DNA of 64,000 bases from Clostridium swellfunianum (GCF_023656515.1 NZ_JAMOFV010000006.1:4154194-4218193), one strand, 5' to 3'. Shown: positions 9,369 to 18,285, counted from the first letter of the stretch. The notes: generated from the sequence alone by a model not told the origin. A program made the numbers and translations.

Positions 9369-9443
9369 TGGAGCGGAAAACGGGATTCGAACCCGCAACC
9401 TTCACCTTGGCAAGGTGACACTCTACCGTTGAGTCATTTCCGC
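9369..9443 (-). tRNA. tRNA-Gly (GCC)
   Basis: Acceptor GCGGAAA pairs with TTTCCGC and CCA is encoded. Anticodon arm TCACC-TTGCCAA-GGTGA gives GCC; the T loop contains GTTCGAATC. Only 3 bp separate it from tRNA-Cys. Confidence 0.97.
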
Positions 9444-9449
9444 ATGTTA

Positions 9450-9525
<76 letters not shown>

Positions 9526-9655
9526 TTGAAAAATCCTTATAAATTTCACATCTCTGCGTCAACTTACTCGCTGCGGCGCTCATTTACCTAAGTAAACTCT
9601 GCTTCCTCGCTCACAGTTTCCTTGAGCTACTCATTTCTAATGATTTTTGAAAAAA
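9526..9655 (-). repeat. Repeat-like spacer inside the tRNA operon
   Basis: The other tRNAs are 3-6 bp apart, but this spacer is 130 bp. Its minus strand contains two related units: GCGAGGAAGCAGAG (plus 9597-9610) and GCGAGTAAGTTGACGCAGAG (plus 9552-9571). Between them is a small stem-loop TTTAC-TTAG-GTAAA. No ORF with a ribosome site is present. The text resembles spacers I recall beside tRNA/rRNA genes in clostridia, but I could not check this. Confidence 0.5.
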
Positions 9656-9732
9656 TGGCGACCCAGAAGGGGCTCGAACCCTCGACCTCCGGCGTGACAG
9701 GCCGGCACTCTAACCAACTGAGCCACTGGGCC
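9656..9732 (-). tRNA. tRNA-Asp (GTC)
   Basis: Acceptor GGCCCAG pairs with CTGGGTC (one G-T pair) and CCA is encoded. Anticodon arm CCGGC-CTGTCAC-GCCGG gives GTC. T loop GTTCGAGCC. Confidence 0.97.
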
Positions 9733-9738
9733 ACTTTG

Positions 9739-9814
9739 TGGTGGGCACAACAGGGATCGAACCTGTGACCCTCTGCTTGTAAGGCAGATGCTCTCCCAGC
9801 TGAGCTATGCGCCC
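9739..9814 (-). tRNA. tRNA-Val (TAC)
   Basis: Acceptor GGGCGCA pairs with TGTGCCC and CCA is encoded. Anticodon arm TCTGC-CTTACAA-GCAGA gives TAC. First gene of the operon, and the cognate of the GUA specifier in the valS T-box. Confidence 0.97.
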
Positions 9815-9838
9815 ACAAAGTTTCTTAAGACAATTATG

Positions 9839-9867
9839 ATTATATAATGTTACAAATTAATTGTCAA
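9839..9867 (-). promoter_or_regulatory. Consensus promoter of the tRNA operon
   Basis: Minus strand TTGACA (9862-9867), 17-bp spacer, TATAAT (9839-9844): a perfect sigma-A promoter about 25 bp before tRNA-Val. Confidence 0.9.
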
Positions 9868-9903
9868 TAACTTTTTTACACAATTTATCCACTTAAATTG
9901 GAT

Positions 9904-10782
9904 TTATATGTTTCTTAATAATTCACCAATTTCTTTATTTTTAAAAACATATGAACTGTTACAGAAATGGCATTTTATTTCCTCATCTTTGCCTTCAGAA
10001 TATATTTCTTCTAAATCTTTTCTTCCTATGCTTATTAAGGCTTTTTCAACTCTCTCTCTTGAGCAGTCGCACTCAAAGCTAGGCATTAAACTATCCAATA
10101 TATTTAAGTCCATATCTTCAAATATATATTCCAATATTTCTTCAATACTCATGCATTTCATAATCATATCAGTAATAGATGGTATTTCTTGAAGTCTGTA
10201 AGTAATTAAATCCGCAACCAGTTCACTTGCTCCAGGCATCATCTGTATAATAAACCCTCCAGCAGCGCTTATGCTTAAATCCTTACCTACAAGTACCCCT
10301 AAGCCAACGGCAGAAGGAGTCTGCTCAGAACTTGTAAAATAGTAAGCTAAATCATCACCTATTTCGCCAGTATATATCGGCACCTGACCTACATACGGCT
10401 CTTTTAATCCCATATCTCTTATAACAAGTAAATTACCATTTGTTCCAATAGCTCCTCCAACATCAAGCTTGCCATTACTATTAGCAGGCAAATCCACAGA
10501 AGGATTTCCTATATACCCTTTCACTTTTCCATTTGGATATGCAGTAACAACAACTCCTTGTGCCTCTCCTCCCCCTGATATTTGAAGAGTCAGTGTTTCT
10601 CTATCCGACTTCATCATTGCACCCATAAGACTTCCTGCAGTTAGCATTCTGCCAAGTGCAGCTGCAGCCGTAGCAGCACAATCATGAATCTTTACTGCTT
10701 TGTCAACCATATCTGTAGTTATCGCCCCAAATATTCTTATACTTCCATTTTGAGCAGTAGCTCTAACTAGTTTGTCTCCCAT
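9904..10782 (-). CDS. hslO: Redox-regulated molecular chaperone Hsp33
   Basis: The 292-aa protein matches Hsp33 in length and order. The N-terminal chaperone domain has [15 protein letters not shown], a [17 protein letters not shown] segment, [19 protein letters not shown], and [12 protein letters not shown] with [11 protein letters not shown]. The C-terminal zinc-centred redox switch has its four cysteines as CDC (about residue 238) and CHFC (about residue 271). Oxidation releases zinc and activates holdase function in the cytoplasm, a useful defence in an anaerobe meeting oxygen. ATG follows a GCGAGGTAAAC ribosome region. It may be cotranscribed with the methyltransferase gene upstream (21 bp gap). 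Confidence 0.96.
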   Translation of the reverse strand: MGDKLVRATAQNGSIRIFGAITTDMVDKAVKIHDCAATAAAALGRMLTAGSLMGAMMKSDRETLTLQISGGGEAQGVVVTAYPNGKVKGYIGNPSVDLPANSNGKLDVGGAIGTNGNLLVIRDMGLKEPYVGQVPIYTGEIGDDLAYYFTSSEQTPSAVGLGVLVGKDLSISAAGGFIIQMMPGASELVADLITYRLQEIPSITDMIMKCMSIEEILEYIFEDMDLNILDSLMPSFECDCSRERVEKALISIGRKDLEEIYSEGKDEEIKCHFCNSSYVFKNKEIGELLRNI

Positions 10783-10803
10783 AGTTTACCTCGCTTTAAA
10801 AAA

Positions 10804-11544
10804 TTAATTTTTTCGTAGTACATAGGCTATTCTTTCCGAATCCTCAAGTATGGATAAGTTCACATAATTATCTAGCTTACAAACAATTTTAAACCCTATC
10901 TTATGTAGTATCCTATCTAAAAACTCTTCTTTATATGCTCTTTCACAATGTTCCTCATCAAAACGCCTATATACGCTCCCTTCTTTAACAAAAAAGGTAA
11001 GATTCATTTGAACCACATCCTCTTCCAAAAAGTTATCCCATATATACACTACGTCTTCATTGTCATAAGTAAATGTATTATTGCCTAAAATAGCAGTAAG
11101 CTTATAATAAGTATTTATATCAAATACAAACAATCCATTATCTTTTAGATGATTGTAGACATTTTCGAAATAATTTTTCAGGTCTTCATTGTCCAAAATA
11201 TAATTCGTAGAATCCAAGCAACAAGTAATTAAATCAAACTTGTTATTAAGCTTTAAGCCAGAAATATCCTGGCACACAAATTTAGCTTTTATATTTGAAG
11301 CTCTAAGTTTTGTTTCAGCTTCAGTCAACATTTGACTAGACATATCCACTGCCCAAGTAGTTCTAAAATGCTTTGCAAGTATTTCTGTCATATTTCCTGT
11401 TCCACAAGCTAAATCGAGATAATCTCTCATTTCTATATTTTGACCGCTGCACAAGTTTACTATTTTATCCGCCCATACATTATAATCTATATCCCTGTTT
11501 ATTAGTTTATCATAAATAGCAGCAAAGTCCTTATATTGATCCAT
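10804..11544 (-). CDS. Class I SAM-dependent methyltransferase
   Basis: The 246-aa protein has a class I Rossmann methyltransferase core: motif I LDLACGTGNMTEIL, an acidic post-I residue (WAVDMSSQML), motif II around residue 90 (FVCQDISGLKL), and FDLITCCLDSTNYI. The N-terminus (YKDFAAIYDKLI) is that of many Firmicute stand-alone methyltransferases of this type. The substrate cannot be told from sequence. It is cytoplasmic, 21 bp upstream of hslO, and probably in one transcript with it. Ribosome site GGAAGGATTAG precedes the ATG. Confidence 0.85.
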   Translation of the reverse strand: MDQYKDFAAIYDKLINRDIDYNVWADKIVNLCSGQNIEMRDYLDLACGTGNMTEILAKHFRTTWAVDMSSQMLTEAETKLRASNIKAKFVCQDISGLKLNNKFDLITCCLDSTNYILDNEDLKNYFENVYNHLKDNGLFVFDINTYYKLTAILGNNTFTYDNEDVVYIWDNFLEEDVVQMNLTFFVKEGSVYRRFDEEHCERAYKEEFLDRILHKIGFKIVCKLDNYVNLSILEDSERIAYVLRKN

Positions 11545-11620
11545 TTTCTAATCCTTCCTCTCCTTGCTGTTTTTACATCCAAACTAATATTATATATTTT
11601 AAAAGTTTAAGTCAATATAT

Positions 11621-11902
11621 TTATTTATCCTCATAATCAAAGTTAACATATCCATTATTCATAATTATTTCTTTATTTTTAGGCAAGTTAAGTTCCTTTT
11701 TTCTTCTAGTCATTATTCCGCCAATTCTTCCTGTCTCCTCTGCAGTAAGACCGCTCCATCCTAATTTATCCACTTTATCAGAAAGTCCTAATTCAGCTGC
11801 AATCTCATACTTTATTTTTTCTCTTACTTTTTCAATCTCAGTAAGTTCTCTATTTGATTTTATTTTTGCTTTAATGACCTTCTTAAGCGGTGTTTTTCCC
11901 AT
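11621..11902 (-). CDS. Small acid-soluble spore protein, alpha/beta type
   Basis: I start the protein at the second ATG (MGKTPLKKVI, 93 aa). The ribosome site GGAGGGGAG lies inside the five codons of the longer reading frame. The SASP core is clear: KYEIAAELGL (containing the GPR protease cleavage region) and WSGLTAEETGRIGGIMTRR. Both N-terminal and C-terminal tails are longer than in the classic 60-70 aa SASPs. These proteins coat and protect DNA in the dormant spore and are degraded at germination. Expected regulation is sigma-G in the forespore; a weak candidate promoter lies upstream. Confidence 0.9.
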   Translation of the reverse strand: MGKTPLKKVIKAKIKSNRELTEIEKVREKIKYEIAAELGLSDKVDKLGWSGLTAEETGRIGGIMTRRKKELNLPKNKEIIMNNGYVNFDYEDK

Positions 11903-11940
11903 TGTGCTCCCCTCCATTAACTAACTGCTTTCATACGTAT

Positions 11941-11969
11941 TAGTTTAACCTTGAGGAGTTCATTTATTC
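11941..11969 (-). promoter_or_regulatory. Weak sigma-G-like promoter candidate for the SASP gene
   Basis: Minus strand GAATA (11965-11969), 17 bp, TAAACTA (11941-11947) partly matches the sigma-G consensus (GHATR and CATNHTA). No sigma-A promoter is obvious. The assignment leans on the gene product being a SASP. Confidence 0.3.
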
Positions 11970-11991
11970 AAAAAAACTTCTGGAGTTTGAA

Positions 11992-12028
11992 AATAAAAAA
12001 AGATGGGGGAGATAATCTCCCGCCATCT
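11992..12028 (-). terminator. Terminator of the opp operon
   Basis: AGATGGGGGAGA-loop-TCTCCCGCCATCT hairpin followed on the minus strand by a long T run. The oppF stop codon (12027-12029) sits at the base of the stem. Confidence 0.88.
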
Positions 12029-12983
12029 AAAAGAGATGACAAGCCACAAAATGATCTTTTTCTACTTCCTTAAGCTCTGGTGATACCTCGCTGCAGACAG
12101 GCTTAGCATACCTGCATCTAGCCGCAAATCTACATCCTGGCTTAGGATTGATTGGGCTTGGTACTTCTCCTTCAAGCATTATTCTTTGTCTATTCTTCTC
12201 CGTTTCAGGGTCTGGAATAGGAATAGCTGAAAGAAGCGCCTGAGTATATGGATGTAAAGGCTTAGAATACAAATCGTGGCTGCTTGCTAGCTCAACCATT
12301 GTGCCCAAGTACATAACTCCAACTCTGTCAGAGATGTGCTTAACCATTGAAAGGTCATGGGCAATAAATAGATAAGTAAGACCTAACTCTTTTTGAAGCT
12401 TAATTAGTAGGTTTACTATCTGTGCTTGTATGGATACGTCAAGAGCAGATATAGGTTCGTCGCAAACTATAAACTCTGGCTCGATTGCAAGAGCTCTTGC
12501 TATACCTATTCTTTGTCTTTGTCCACCTGAGAATTCATGTGGGAATCTTGAAGCGTGCTCTTTATTTAATCCAACAAGCTCAAGCAACTTATAAATTCTT
12601 TCTGTTCTCTCTTGTCCTGTATAGAGATTGTGTATATCAATACCTTCTCCAATTATATCCCCTACTGTCATTCTTGGATTTAAGGATGCATAAGGGTCTT
12701 GGAAGATTATTTGTGCTTTTCTAGCAAAATCTTTCTTTTCTTTACCGCTTAATCCCTGTATATTTACTCCATCGAATAAAACTTCACCACCTGTTGCTGA
12801 GTAAAGTCCCATAACAGTTCTTCCACAAGTTGTCTTTCCACAACCTGACTCACCAACTAATCCTAAAGTTTCACCCTTTCTTATTACGAAGCTAACATCA
12901 TCTACTGCTTTTAATGTTGCATTTTTCCCAACCTTAAAATACTTCTTAAGGTTTTTTACTTCGATTAAGTTTTTTGCAGACAT
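12027..12983 (-). CDS. oppF: Oligopeptide ABC transporter ATP-binding protein OppF
   Basis: The 318-aa ATPase has Walker A GESGCGKTTCGRT, Q-loop IIFQDPYASLNPRMTV, signature FSGGQRQR and Walker B EFIVCDEP. A C-terminal oligopeptide-specific extension has the Cys cluster GCRFAARCRYAKPVC, which is an iron-sulfur-type motif in DppD/OppF homologs. It energises peptide import with OppD at the cytoplasmic face of the OppBC channel. Its ATG overlaps the oppD stop (TAATG), implying translational coupling. It is the last gene of oppABCDF and ends in a terminator that overlaps its stop. Confidence 0.95.
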   Translation of the reverse strand: MSAKNLIEVKNLKKYFKVGKNATLKAVDDVSFVIRKGETLGLVGESGCGKTTCGRTVMGLYSATGGEVLFDGVNIQGLSGKEKKDFARKAQIIFQDPYASLNPRMTVGDIIGEGIDIHNLYTGQERTERIYKLLELVGLNKEHASRFPHEFSGGQRQRIGIARALAIEPEFIVCDEPISALDVSIQAQIVNLLIKLQKELGLTYLFIAHDLSMVKHISDRVGVMYLGTMVELASSHDLYSKPLHPYTQALLSAIPIPDPETEKNRQRIMLEGEVPSPINPKPGCRFAARCRYAKPVCSEVSPELKEVEKDHFVACHLF

Positions 12984-14002
12984 TATTTAGCACCTCCTAT
13001 GCCTAATGGTGATTCAACCTTTGGTGCCAGTGGATGCTTCAGCCAACATTGAACTTCGTGGGTATCACTAAGTTTAGTAGCCTCTGGCATAGCCTCTTTA
13101 CAAATCGGCATAGCATATTCGCATCTTGCAGCAAATGGACAGCCAACTGGCGGCTTTAAAAGATCAGGAGGCGTTCCTTTTATTGAATACAGCTGATCCT
13201 TATGACCAGTTTCAAGTCTTGGAACAGAACGTAATAATGCCCAAGTATATGGGTGCTGAGGATTATAGAAAATTTCTTCTGTAGTTCCTCTTTCTATAAC
13301 TTTTCCTGCGTACATAACTTGAATTCTATGAGCAACGTCAGCAACCACACCTAAATCGTGAGTTATAAGAACAACAGCTGTACCTAGCTTGTCTTGTAGA
13401 TCAGCAATAAGCTCCATAATCTGTGCTTGTATTGTAACGTCCAATGCTGTTGTTGGCTCGTCAGCAATAAGAATCTTAGGGTTGCAAGCTAGGGCTATAG
13501 CTATCATAGCTCTTTGTCGCATACCGCCTGAGAATTCATGAGGATACTGATTTGCTCTTTTTTCAGCGTTTGGAATATTAACTAGTTGAAGCATTTTTAC
13601 AGCTTCTTTAAATGCTTCATGCTTGCTCATACCTCTATGAATAACCAAGCTTTCTGCTATTTGATTACCAATCTTCATTGTAGGATTAAGAGATGTCATT
13701 GGGTCTTGGAAAATCATACTAATTTCTGATCCTCTATATTCCCTTAATTCCTTTTCACTCATTGTTGCAATATTTTTACCTTCAAATAGAATCTGTGAAC
13801 CTTCTTTTATTTCTCCAGGAGGAGTCTGTATAAGTCTCATTAAGGATTTAGCTGTAACAGTTTTTCCACAGCCTGATTCTCCAACTATCGCTAAAGTTTC
13901 ACCTTTATTTAAATGAAATGAAATCCCTCTAACAGATTGTACCTCACCAGCATAAGTGTGATATGAAACTCTTAGATCTTTTACTTCTAAAACTTTTTCC
14001 AT
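12983..14002 (-). CDS. oppD: Oligopeptide ABC transporter ATP-binding protein OppD
   Basis: The 339-aa ATPase has Walker A GESGCGKTVTAKS, Q-loop MIFQDPMTSLNPTMKI, signature FSGGMRQR and Walker B KILIADEPTTALD. The C-terminal Opp/Dpp extension has GCPFAARCEYAMPIC. It forms the asymmetric ATPase pair with OppF. It lies 12 bp after oppC, and its stop overlaps the oppF start. RBS AGGGAGGGAT precedes the ATG. Confidence 0.95.
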   Translation of the reverse strand: MEKVLEVKDLRVSYHTYAGEVQSVRGISFHLNKGETLAIVGESGCGKTVTAKSLMRLIQTPPGEIKEGSQILFEGKNIATMSEKELREYRGSEISMIFQDPMTSLNPTMKIGNQIAESLVIHRGMSKHEAFKEAVKMLQLVNIPNAEKRANQYPHEFSGGMRQRAMIAIALACNPKILIADEPTTALDVTIQAQIMELIADLQDKLGTAVVLITHDLGVVADVAHRIQVMYAGKVIERGTTEEIFYNPQHPYTWALLRSVPRLETGHKDQLYSIKGTPPDLLKPPVGCPFAARCEYAMPICKEAMPEATKLSDTHEVQCWLKHPLAPKVESPLGIGGAK

Positions 14003-14014
14003 TTTTATCCCTCC

Positions 14015-14932
14015 CTATTGACGTAGCTTAGGATCGAGAGCATCTCTTAATCCATCACCTAGCAAATTAAATGACAACATAATCATACTAATTAGAGCTG
14101 CCGGGAAGAATAACTGATATGGATAGAAGAACAAGTTTTGTTGAGCAGCTGATGCTAATGCACCCAAGCTTGTATTTGGGGACTGAATTCCAAGTCCTAT
14201 ATAACTTAAGAACGCCTCACCAAATATAAAACTTGGAACGTCAAGAGTTATATTAACAATCATAATACCGATTGTATTTGGAAGTAAGTGTCTTATTATA
14301 ATTCTTGATGGATTTGCACCAAGTGCATGAGCAGCAAGAACATATTCCTGCTCTTTTATCTGAAGAATCTGTCCTCTTATCATTCTAGCCATACCTACCC
14401 AACCAGTAATAGTCATAGCTATAATCAACGAAGCTATTCCCTTACCTAATATCAAGGATAAAAGTATAACCACAATTAAATATGGAATACTTACTAGTAT
14501 TTCTACTATTCTCATCATTATATCATCAACAAGGCCTCCGAAATAGCCAGCTACACCACCATAGGTAACACCTACAACTGTGTCAACTATAGCTCCAAGA
14601 ATAGCAATTAAAACAGAAACTCTACCGCCAACCCAAAGTCTGGCAAACATATCTCTACCAAGATTGTCAGTACCAAACCAGTGAGCTACACTTGGAAGTT
14701 GGTTTACTATTTTAGTGTTATTCTCAAAATGCTTATATGGAACCATAAATGGTCCAAAAACAGTCATTAAAGCTATAATGCTTAACACAATTAAAGAAGT
14801 TATAGCAACTTTATTTTGCTTTAATCTTCTCCAGGCGTCTTGCCAATAGGTCATGTTTGGCCTTAATATTTCTTCGGCATTGGCATTATCGCAACCAATA
14901 ATCTGAAATTTTTCTCTAGATAATTCTGCCAT
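14015..14932 (-). CDS. oppC: Oligopeptide ABC transporter permease OppC
   Basis: The 305-aa protein has an N-terminal cytoplasmic stretch and about six membrane helices. The first helix lies near residues 38-62, followed by a long external loop (HWFGTDNLGRDMFARLWVGGR) typical of OppC/DppC. The EAA loop is HALGANPSRIIIRHLLPN. With OppB it forms the membrane channel for peptides. It sits 11 bp downstream of oppB and 12 bp upstream of oppD. Confidence 0.95.
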   Translation of the reverse strand: MAELSREKFQIIGCDNANAEEILRPNMTYWQDAWRRLKQNKVAITSLIVLSIIALMTVFGPFMVPYKHFENNTKIVNQLPSVAHWFGTDNLGRDMFARLWVGGRVSVLIAILGAIVDTVVGVTYGGVAGYFGGLVDDIMMRIVEILVSIPYLIVVILLSLILGKGIASLIIAMTITGWVGMARMIRGQILQIKEQEYVLAAHALGANPSRIIIRHLLPNTIGIMIVNITLDVPSFIFGEAFLSYIGLGIQSPNTSLGALASAAQQNLFFYPYQLFFPAALISMIMLSFNLLGDGLRDALDPKLRQ

Positions 14933-14943
14933 AACTTCCCCTC

Positions 14944-15891
14944 CTATTTCTTTGCTCCAGATACTCTGATTCTTGGGTCAACTAATCCGTAAATTAAGTC
15001 AACTAAAGTTAGTGCAACAATGTAGATCATTGAAAACATTATCGTTAAACCCATTATCATTGTATAGTCATTACCTGTAATACTTTCAACAAATTTATTT
15101 CCAAGTCCAGGTATAGCAAATATACTTTCTATAATAAATGATCCTACAAATATATTGCCAATTTGTGGTCCTAATATTGTAATTGCAGGAAGTATAGCAT
15201 TTCTTATTATGTGCTTCCAAACAAGGGCAACTTTTGAAACACCCTTTGATTTAGCAGTTAAAATATAGTCTTGTCCAATAACATCTAATGTATTAGCTCT
15301 CATATATCTAGCGTACACTGCTATAGAGCCCATACTCATCGCTATCGAAGGCAGTATTGTGTACTTAAACTGTGCTGCGCCCTTCGCCCACCCCGTGATA
15401 GGCAAAATTCCAAATTTTACTCCAAATACATACTGGAGCAGTGCTGCAAATACGAAGCTTGGTATGGATACGCCAAGTAACGCAAAGAACATAATAGTAT
15501 AATCAGCCCAAGTATTTCTTTTAAAAGCAGCTGTTATACCTAGTATAACACCAATTGTAAAACCTATAAATATTGCTTGTATACCAATTCTAGCAGAAAT
15601 AGGTGAATGTTTTTCTACAATCCCCATAACAGTTCTTCCAGGGTATAATAGTGATTCTCCAAAGTTAGCCTCTGTCACTATATTTTTCAAATACATAGCA
15701 TATTGCTCTGGAACACTCTTTTCTAGCCCATATTTTATTCTGAAGTTTTCTTGAGTTTGTGGCGGCAGTTTCCTAGCTAAACTGGACATTGGGTCTCCAG
15801 GCATAGCATGCATCAACATAAAAGTTATGGTGATTACTATCCATAGAGTTACCAACATATAGCCAAACCTCTTTAATACAAACTTTAGCAT
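14944..15891 (-). CDS. oppB: Oligopeptide ABC transporter permease OppB
   Basis: I start at MLKFVLKRFGYM (315 aa), because GGAGGGATGACG is a good ribosome site for that ATG. A longer reading frame to 15951 adds 20 residues that are unlike the family and would be encoded by the oppA-oppB hairpin. The N-terminal helix is followed by AMPGDP (conserved in OppB/DppB), then five more helices. The EAA loop is TAKSKGVSKVALVWKHIIRN. It is one half of the peptide channel. Confidence 0.95.
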   Translation of the reverse strand: MLKFVLKRFGYMLVTLWIVITITFMLMHAMPGDPMSSLARKLPPQTQENFRIKYGLEKSVPEQYAMYLKNIVTEANFGESLLYPGRTVMGIVEKHSPISARIGIQAIFIGFTIGVILGITAAFKRNTWADYTIMFFALLGVSIPSFVFAALLQYVFGVKFGILPITGWAKGAAQFKYTILPSIAMSMGSIAVYARYMRANTLDVIGQDYILTAKSKGVSKVALVWKHIIRNAILPAITILGPQIGNIFVGSFIIESIFAIPGLGNKFVESITGNDYTMIMGLTIMFSMIYIVALTLVDLIYGLVDPRIRVSGAKK

Positions 15892-15923
15892 CGTCATCCC
15901 TCCATCAATATATAAAGACAGCT

Positions 15924-15949
15924 GCGCCAGAGACAACTGTCTCTGGTGC
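15924..15949 (-). promoter_or_regulatory. Intercistronic hairpin between oppA and oppB
   Basis: GCRCCAGAGAC-loop-GTCTCTGGYGC forms an 11-bp stem with one mismatch and no T run immediately after it. Such hairpins after the binding-protein gene often protect the 3' end of the abundant oppA message or attenuate into oppB. Confidence 0.7.
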
Positions 15950-15974
15950 AACCTAAGCCATTTTTATATTTATC

Positions 15975-17660
15975 TTATGGTCTTCCTTGAGTATAAGCAT
16001 ACTTAAGTTCTGAACCTGAACCAAATAATGGAACCATTACATTCTTAACATACTTATATCTATAGGTATTTCTTTGTCTGTAAACATATGGTGCTATAAC
16101 AGCATCATCATAAAGAAGTATCTTTTCTGCATCTTTGAATGCTTGGAATCTTACATTTTGATCAGCTGTTGAACCAGCCTTCTTTATAAGATCGTCATAC
16201 TTCTTATTTGACCAGAATGTTGGAACGATGTTAGCTCCAGTTACCCACATATCAAACATTGTCATTGGGTCATTGTAGTCACCTGTCCAACCAGCACTAG
16301 CTATTTCATAATCTCCATCGTCAGTTCTCTTTGAGAATACTGCCCATTCCATAGCTTCAACCTTTACGTTGATGCCAAGATTTTTATTAAACATTTGTTG
16401 GAAATACTCAGCAAATTCCTTAGAAGTTGCATCTGTTCCTGAAGATAAGAATGTAACTGTTAACTTGGATGGATCTGGATCCATTCCTAATTCCTTTAAG
16501 CCTTCAGCAAGAAGCGCCTTAGGATCTGGAGTTTCCTTCTTTAAGTCAGTTATAGGCTCATAAGCAGCCTTCTTTCTGAAATCTTCACCAGCTATTTGAA
16601 GTGATGGAGGTGACCATCCATAAGCTGGATCAGCTAAGCCTTTATAAAGGGTTTGAACTATATCTTCTCTAGTAACTGCTAGTGAGAATGCTTTTCTAAC
16701 CTTTATATTATTAAATGGCTTCTTTTGTTGGTTGAAGTAGAAATAACTTGCAGATGGGTCATTACCCTTAATAACGTCAAACTTGCCAGTTGCATCAAAT
16801 TGCTTTATCCACTCTGGCTTGTTAACTGCAGCTGAGTCTAGTCCACCACTTAGAAGTTCCTGCATTCTTGCGTTAACATCAGTTATAACCTTCATTGTAA
16901 CTGTGTTTAACTTAACTTTGTCTTTATCCCAATACTTATCATTCTTAGCAAGTTCAACCTTACTTCCGTGAACCCATTCTTTTAATACGAATGGTCCATT
17001 ATATACCATAGTTTCAGCTTCTGTTCCGAACTTGTCTCCATACTTCTTAATTAAGTCTTCTCTTTGTGGTTGGAATACCTTAAAGTAAGTCAAATCTAAG
17101 AAATAAGGTGTTGGAGCAGCAAGTGTGAATACTAATGTCTTTTCGTCAGTTGCCTTAACTCCTACTTGATCAGCTGAACCCTTCTTGCCATTGTACTCTG
17201 CAGCACCCTTGATTGGGAATAGCAAGAATGAATACTGTGATGCTGTATCTGGAGCAAGTGTCCTCTTTATACCATACTCAAATTGCTGAGCAGTAACCTT
17301 TTGACCATCACTCCAATTAAAATCTCTTAACTTGAAGGTCCAAGTTAAACCGTCTGCTGAAACATCCCATTTTTCTGCTCCCGCTGGCTTAACAACATCC
17401 TTTCCATTTTCTTGTTCAACTCTTGTAAGTCCTTCCATAACTTCTTGAAGGATTTGAGAAGAGTATAAGTCTGTTGCCTTAGATGCATCAAGAGTCTTTG
17501 GTTCAGCAGCTAGAACAACATTTAAGTATTGCTCCTTATCTTGTCCAGCTGGAGCCGCTGGATTGTTTCCCGGTGCTGGTGTTTCGCTTTTACAACCTAT
17601 AAAAGTTGTAGCAACTACTGCAGCAGCCATTACAGTTGCAAGTATTTTTTTGCTTTTCAC
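15975..17660 (-). CDS. oppA: Oligopeptide-binding lipoprotein OppA
   Basis: The 561-aa family 5 solute-binding protein has a lipoprotein signal (MKSKKILATVMAAAVVATTF then IGC, lipidation at Cys23). Family landmarks include AEPKTLDASKATD, EGLTRVEQ, WTFKLRDFNWSDGQKVTAQQF, and QQKKPFNNIKVRKAFSLAV in the middle. It captures peptides outside the membrane and delivers them to OppBC. Start codon is GTG (17658-17660) with AAAGGGGG upstream. It is the first gene of the operon. A consensus promoter lies about 265 bp upstream, with a CodY-box-like site between promoter and start. Confidence 0.95.
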   Translation of the reverse strand: MKSKKILATVMAAAVVATTFIGCKSETPAPGNNPAAPAGQDKEQYLNVVLAAEPKTLDASKATDLYSSQILQEVMEGLTRVEQENGKDVVKPAGAEKWDVSADGLTWTFKLRDFNWSDGQKVTAQQFEYGIKRTLAPDTASQYSFLLFPIKGAAEYNGKKGSADQVGVKATDEKTLVFTLAAPTPYFLDLTYFKVFQPQREDLIKKYGDKFGTEAETMVYNGPFVLKEWVHGSKVELAKNDKYWDKDKVKLNTVTMKVITDVNARMQELLSGGLDSAAVNKPEWIKQFDATGKFDVIKGNDPSASYFYFNQQKKPFNNIKVRKAFSLAVTREDIVQTLYKGLADPAYGWSPPSLQIAGEDFRKKAAYEPITDLKKETPDPKALLAEGLKELGMDPDPSKLTVTFLSSGTDATSKEFAEYFQQMFNKNLGINVKVEAMEWAVFSKRTDDGDYEIASAGWTGDYNDPMTMFDMWVTGANIVPTFWSNKKYDDLIKKAGSTADQNVRFQAFKDAEKILLYDDAVIAPYVYRQRNTYRYKYVKNVMVPLFGSGSELKYAYTQGRP

Positions 17661-17766
17661 TAAAATTCCCCCTTTTTATTTATATATATAATAAGTATTT
17701 CTACTTATTACTGGCTAAGTTAGTCTGTATATATATATTCAACCAAAAATTCTAAATTCCTTCTGT

Positions 17767-17781
17767 AATTTACTGAAAATA
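17767..17781 (-). promoter_or_regulatory. CodY-box-like sequence in the oppA leader
   Basis: Minus strand TATTTTCAGTAAATT matches 13 of 15 positions of the CodY consensus AATTTTCWGAAAATT. It is about 107 bp upstream of the oppA start and about 135 nt downstream of the predicted transcription start, a position suited to roadblock repression. opp operons are known CodY targets in several Firmicutes. Confidence 0.55.
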
Positions 17782-17923
17782 TTAAATTTTATATTTTTAC
17801 GGAATATTTTAAATGGTTGGCTTTTGTGAACACAAATGATTTTCATCAATTCTTGTCCATAATCTATATATACAAAATTGTTGTAATATTGAATTATGAC
17901 GTGTCGTTTTTTTCATTTTTACC

Positions 17924-17952
17924 ATAGTAGCATAGATTTTATAGCTTGTCAA
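17924..17952 (-). promoter_or_regulatory. Promoter of oppABCDF
   Basis: Minus strand TTGACA (17947-17952), 17-bp spacer, TACTAT (17924-17929). The transcript would have a roughly 255-nt leader before oppA. No riboswitch is recognisable in it. Confidence 0.7.
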
Positions 17953-18257
17953 CGTACCGCTTTAGTATCTTAATACCCAGTGTGCTCCAAATATTATATT
18001 CTAATTTTCTGTCATTTGACTGATTTTATTCTTTTTTGCGGTTTTTTTGAAAAATATGAATAAAATATTTTACTTTTGCCTTAAGCGTTTATTAAGTATT
18101 AACACTATCTTATTAGATAAACTATATAAAATCTATAGTAGACTAGTTCATAAATTAACTATTAAACCCTCCTATTACATTAGTATTTACAAACAAAAAT
18201 AATATTCCATTTTTTTATTGTATAATTGGTAATCCTAAAGTTGTTACCTATTTAATT
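17953..18257. other. AT-rich intergenic region between oppA and asd promoters
   Basis: About 300 bp of very AT-rich sequence between divergent promoters. I see no ORF with a ribosome site, no RNA motif and no repeat in it. Confidence 0.6.
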
Positions 18258-18285
18258 TTGAATTTAGTGGATAAAAGTATATAAT
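18258..18285 (+). promoter_or_regulatory. Probable promoter of asd-dapA-dapB
   Basis: TTGAAT (18258-18263), 16-bp spacer, TATAAT (18280-18285), about 50 bp before the asd start. A second TATAAT at 18221 lacks a good -35. No lysine riboswitch is visible. Confidence 0.5.

Noticed and set aside
16369-16563. Open frames antisense to oppA and to most other genes
   Set aside because: They lack ribosome sites, mirror the codon pattern of the real gene, and show no family motifs.
17807-17917. 36-aa ORF (MKKTTRHNS...) in the opp leader
   Set aside because: No ribosome site, and its ATG would be only a few bases from the predicted transcription start.
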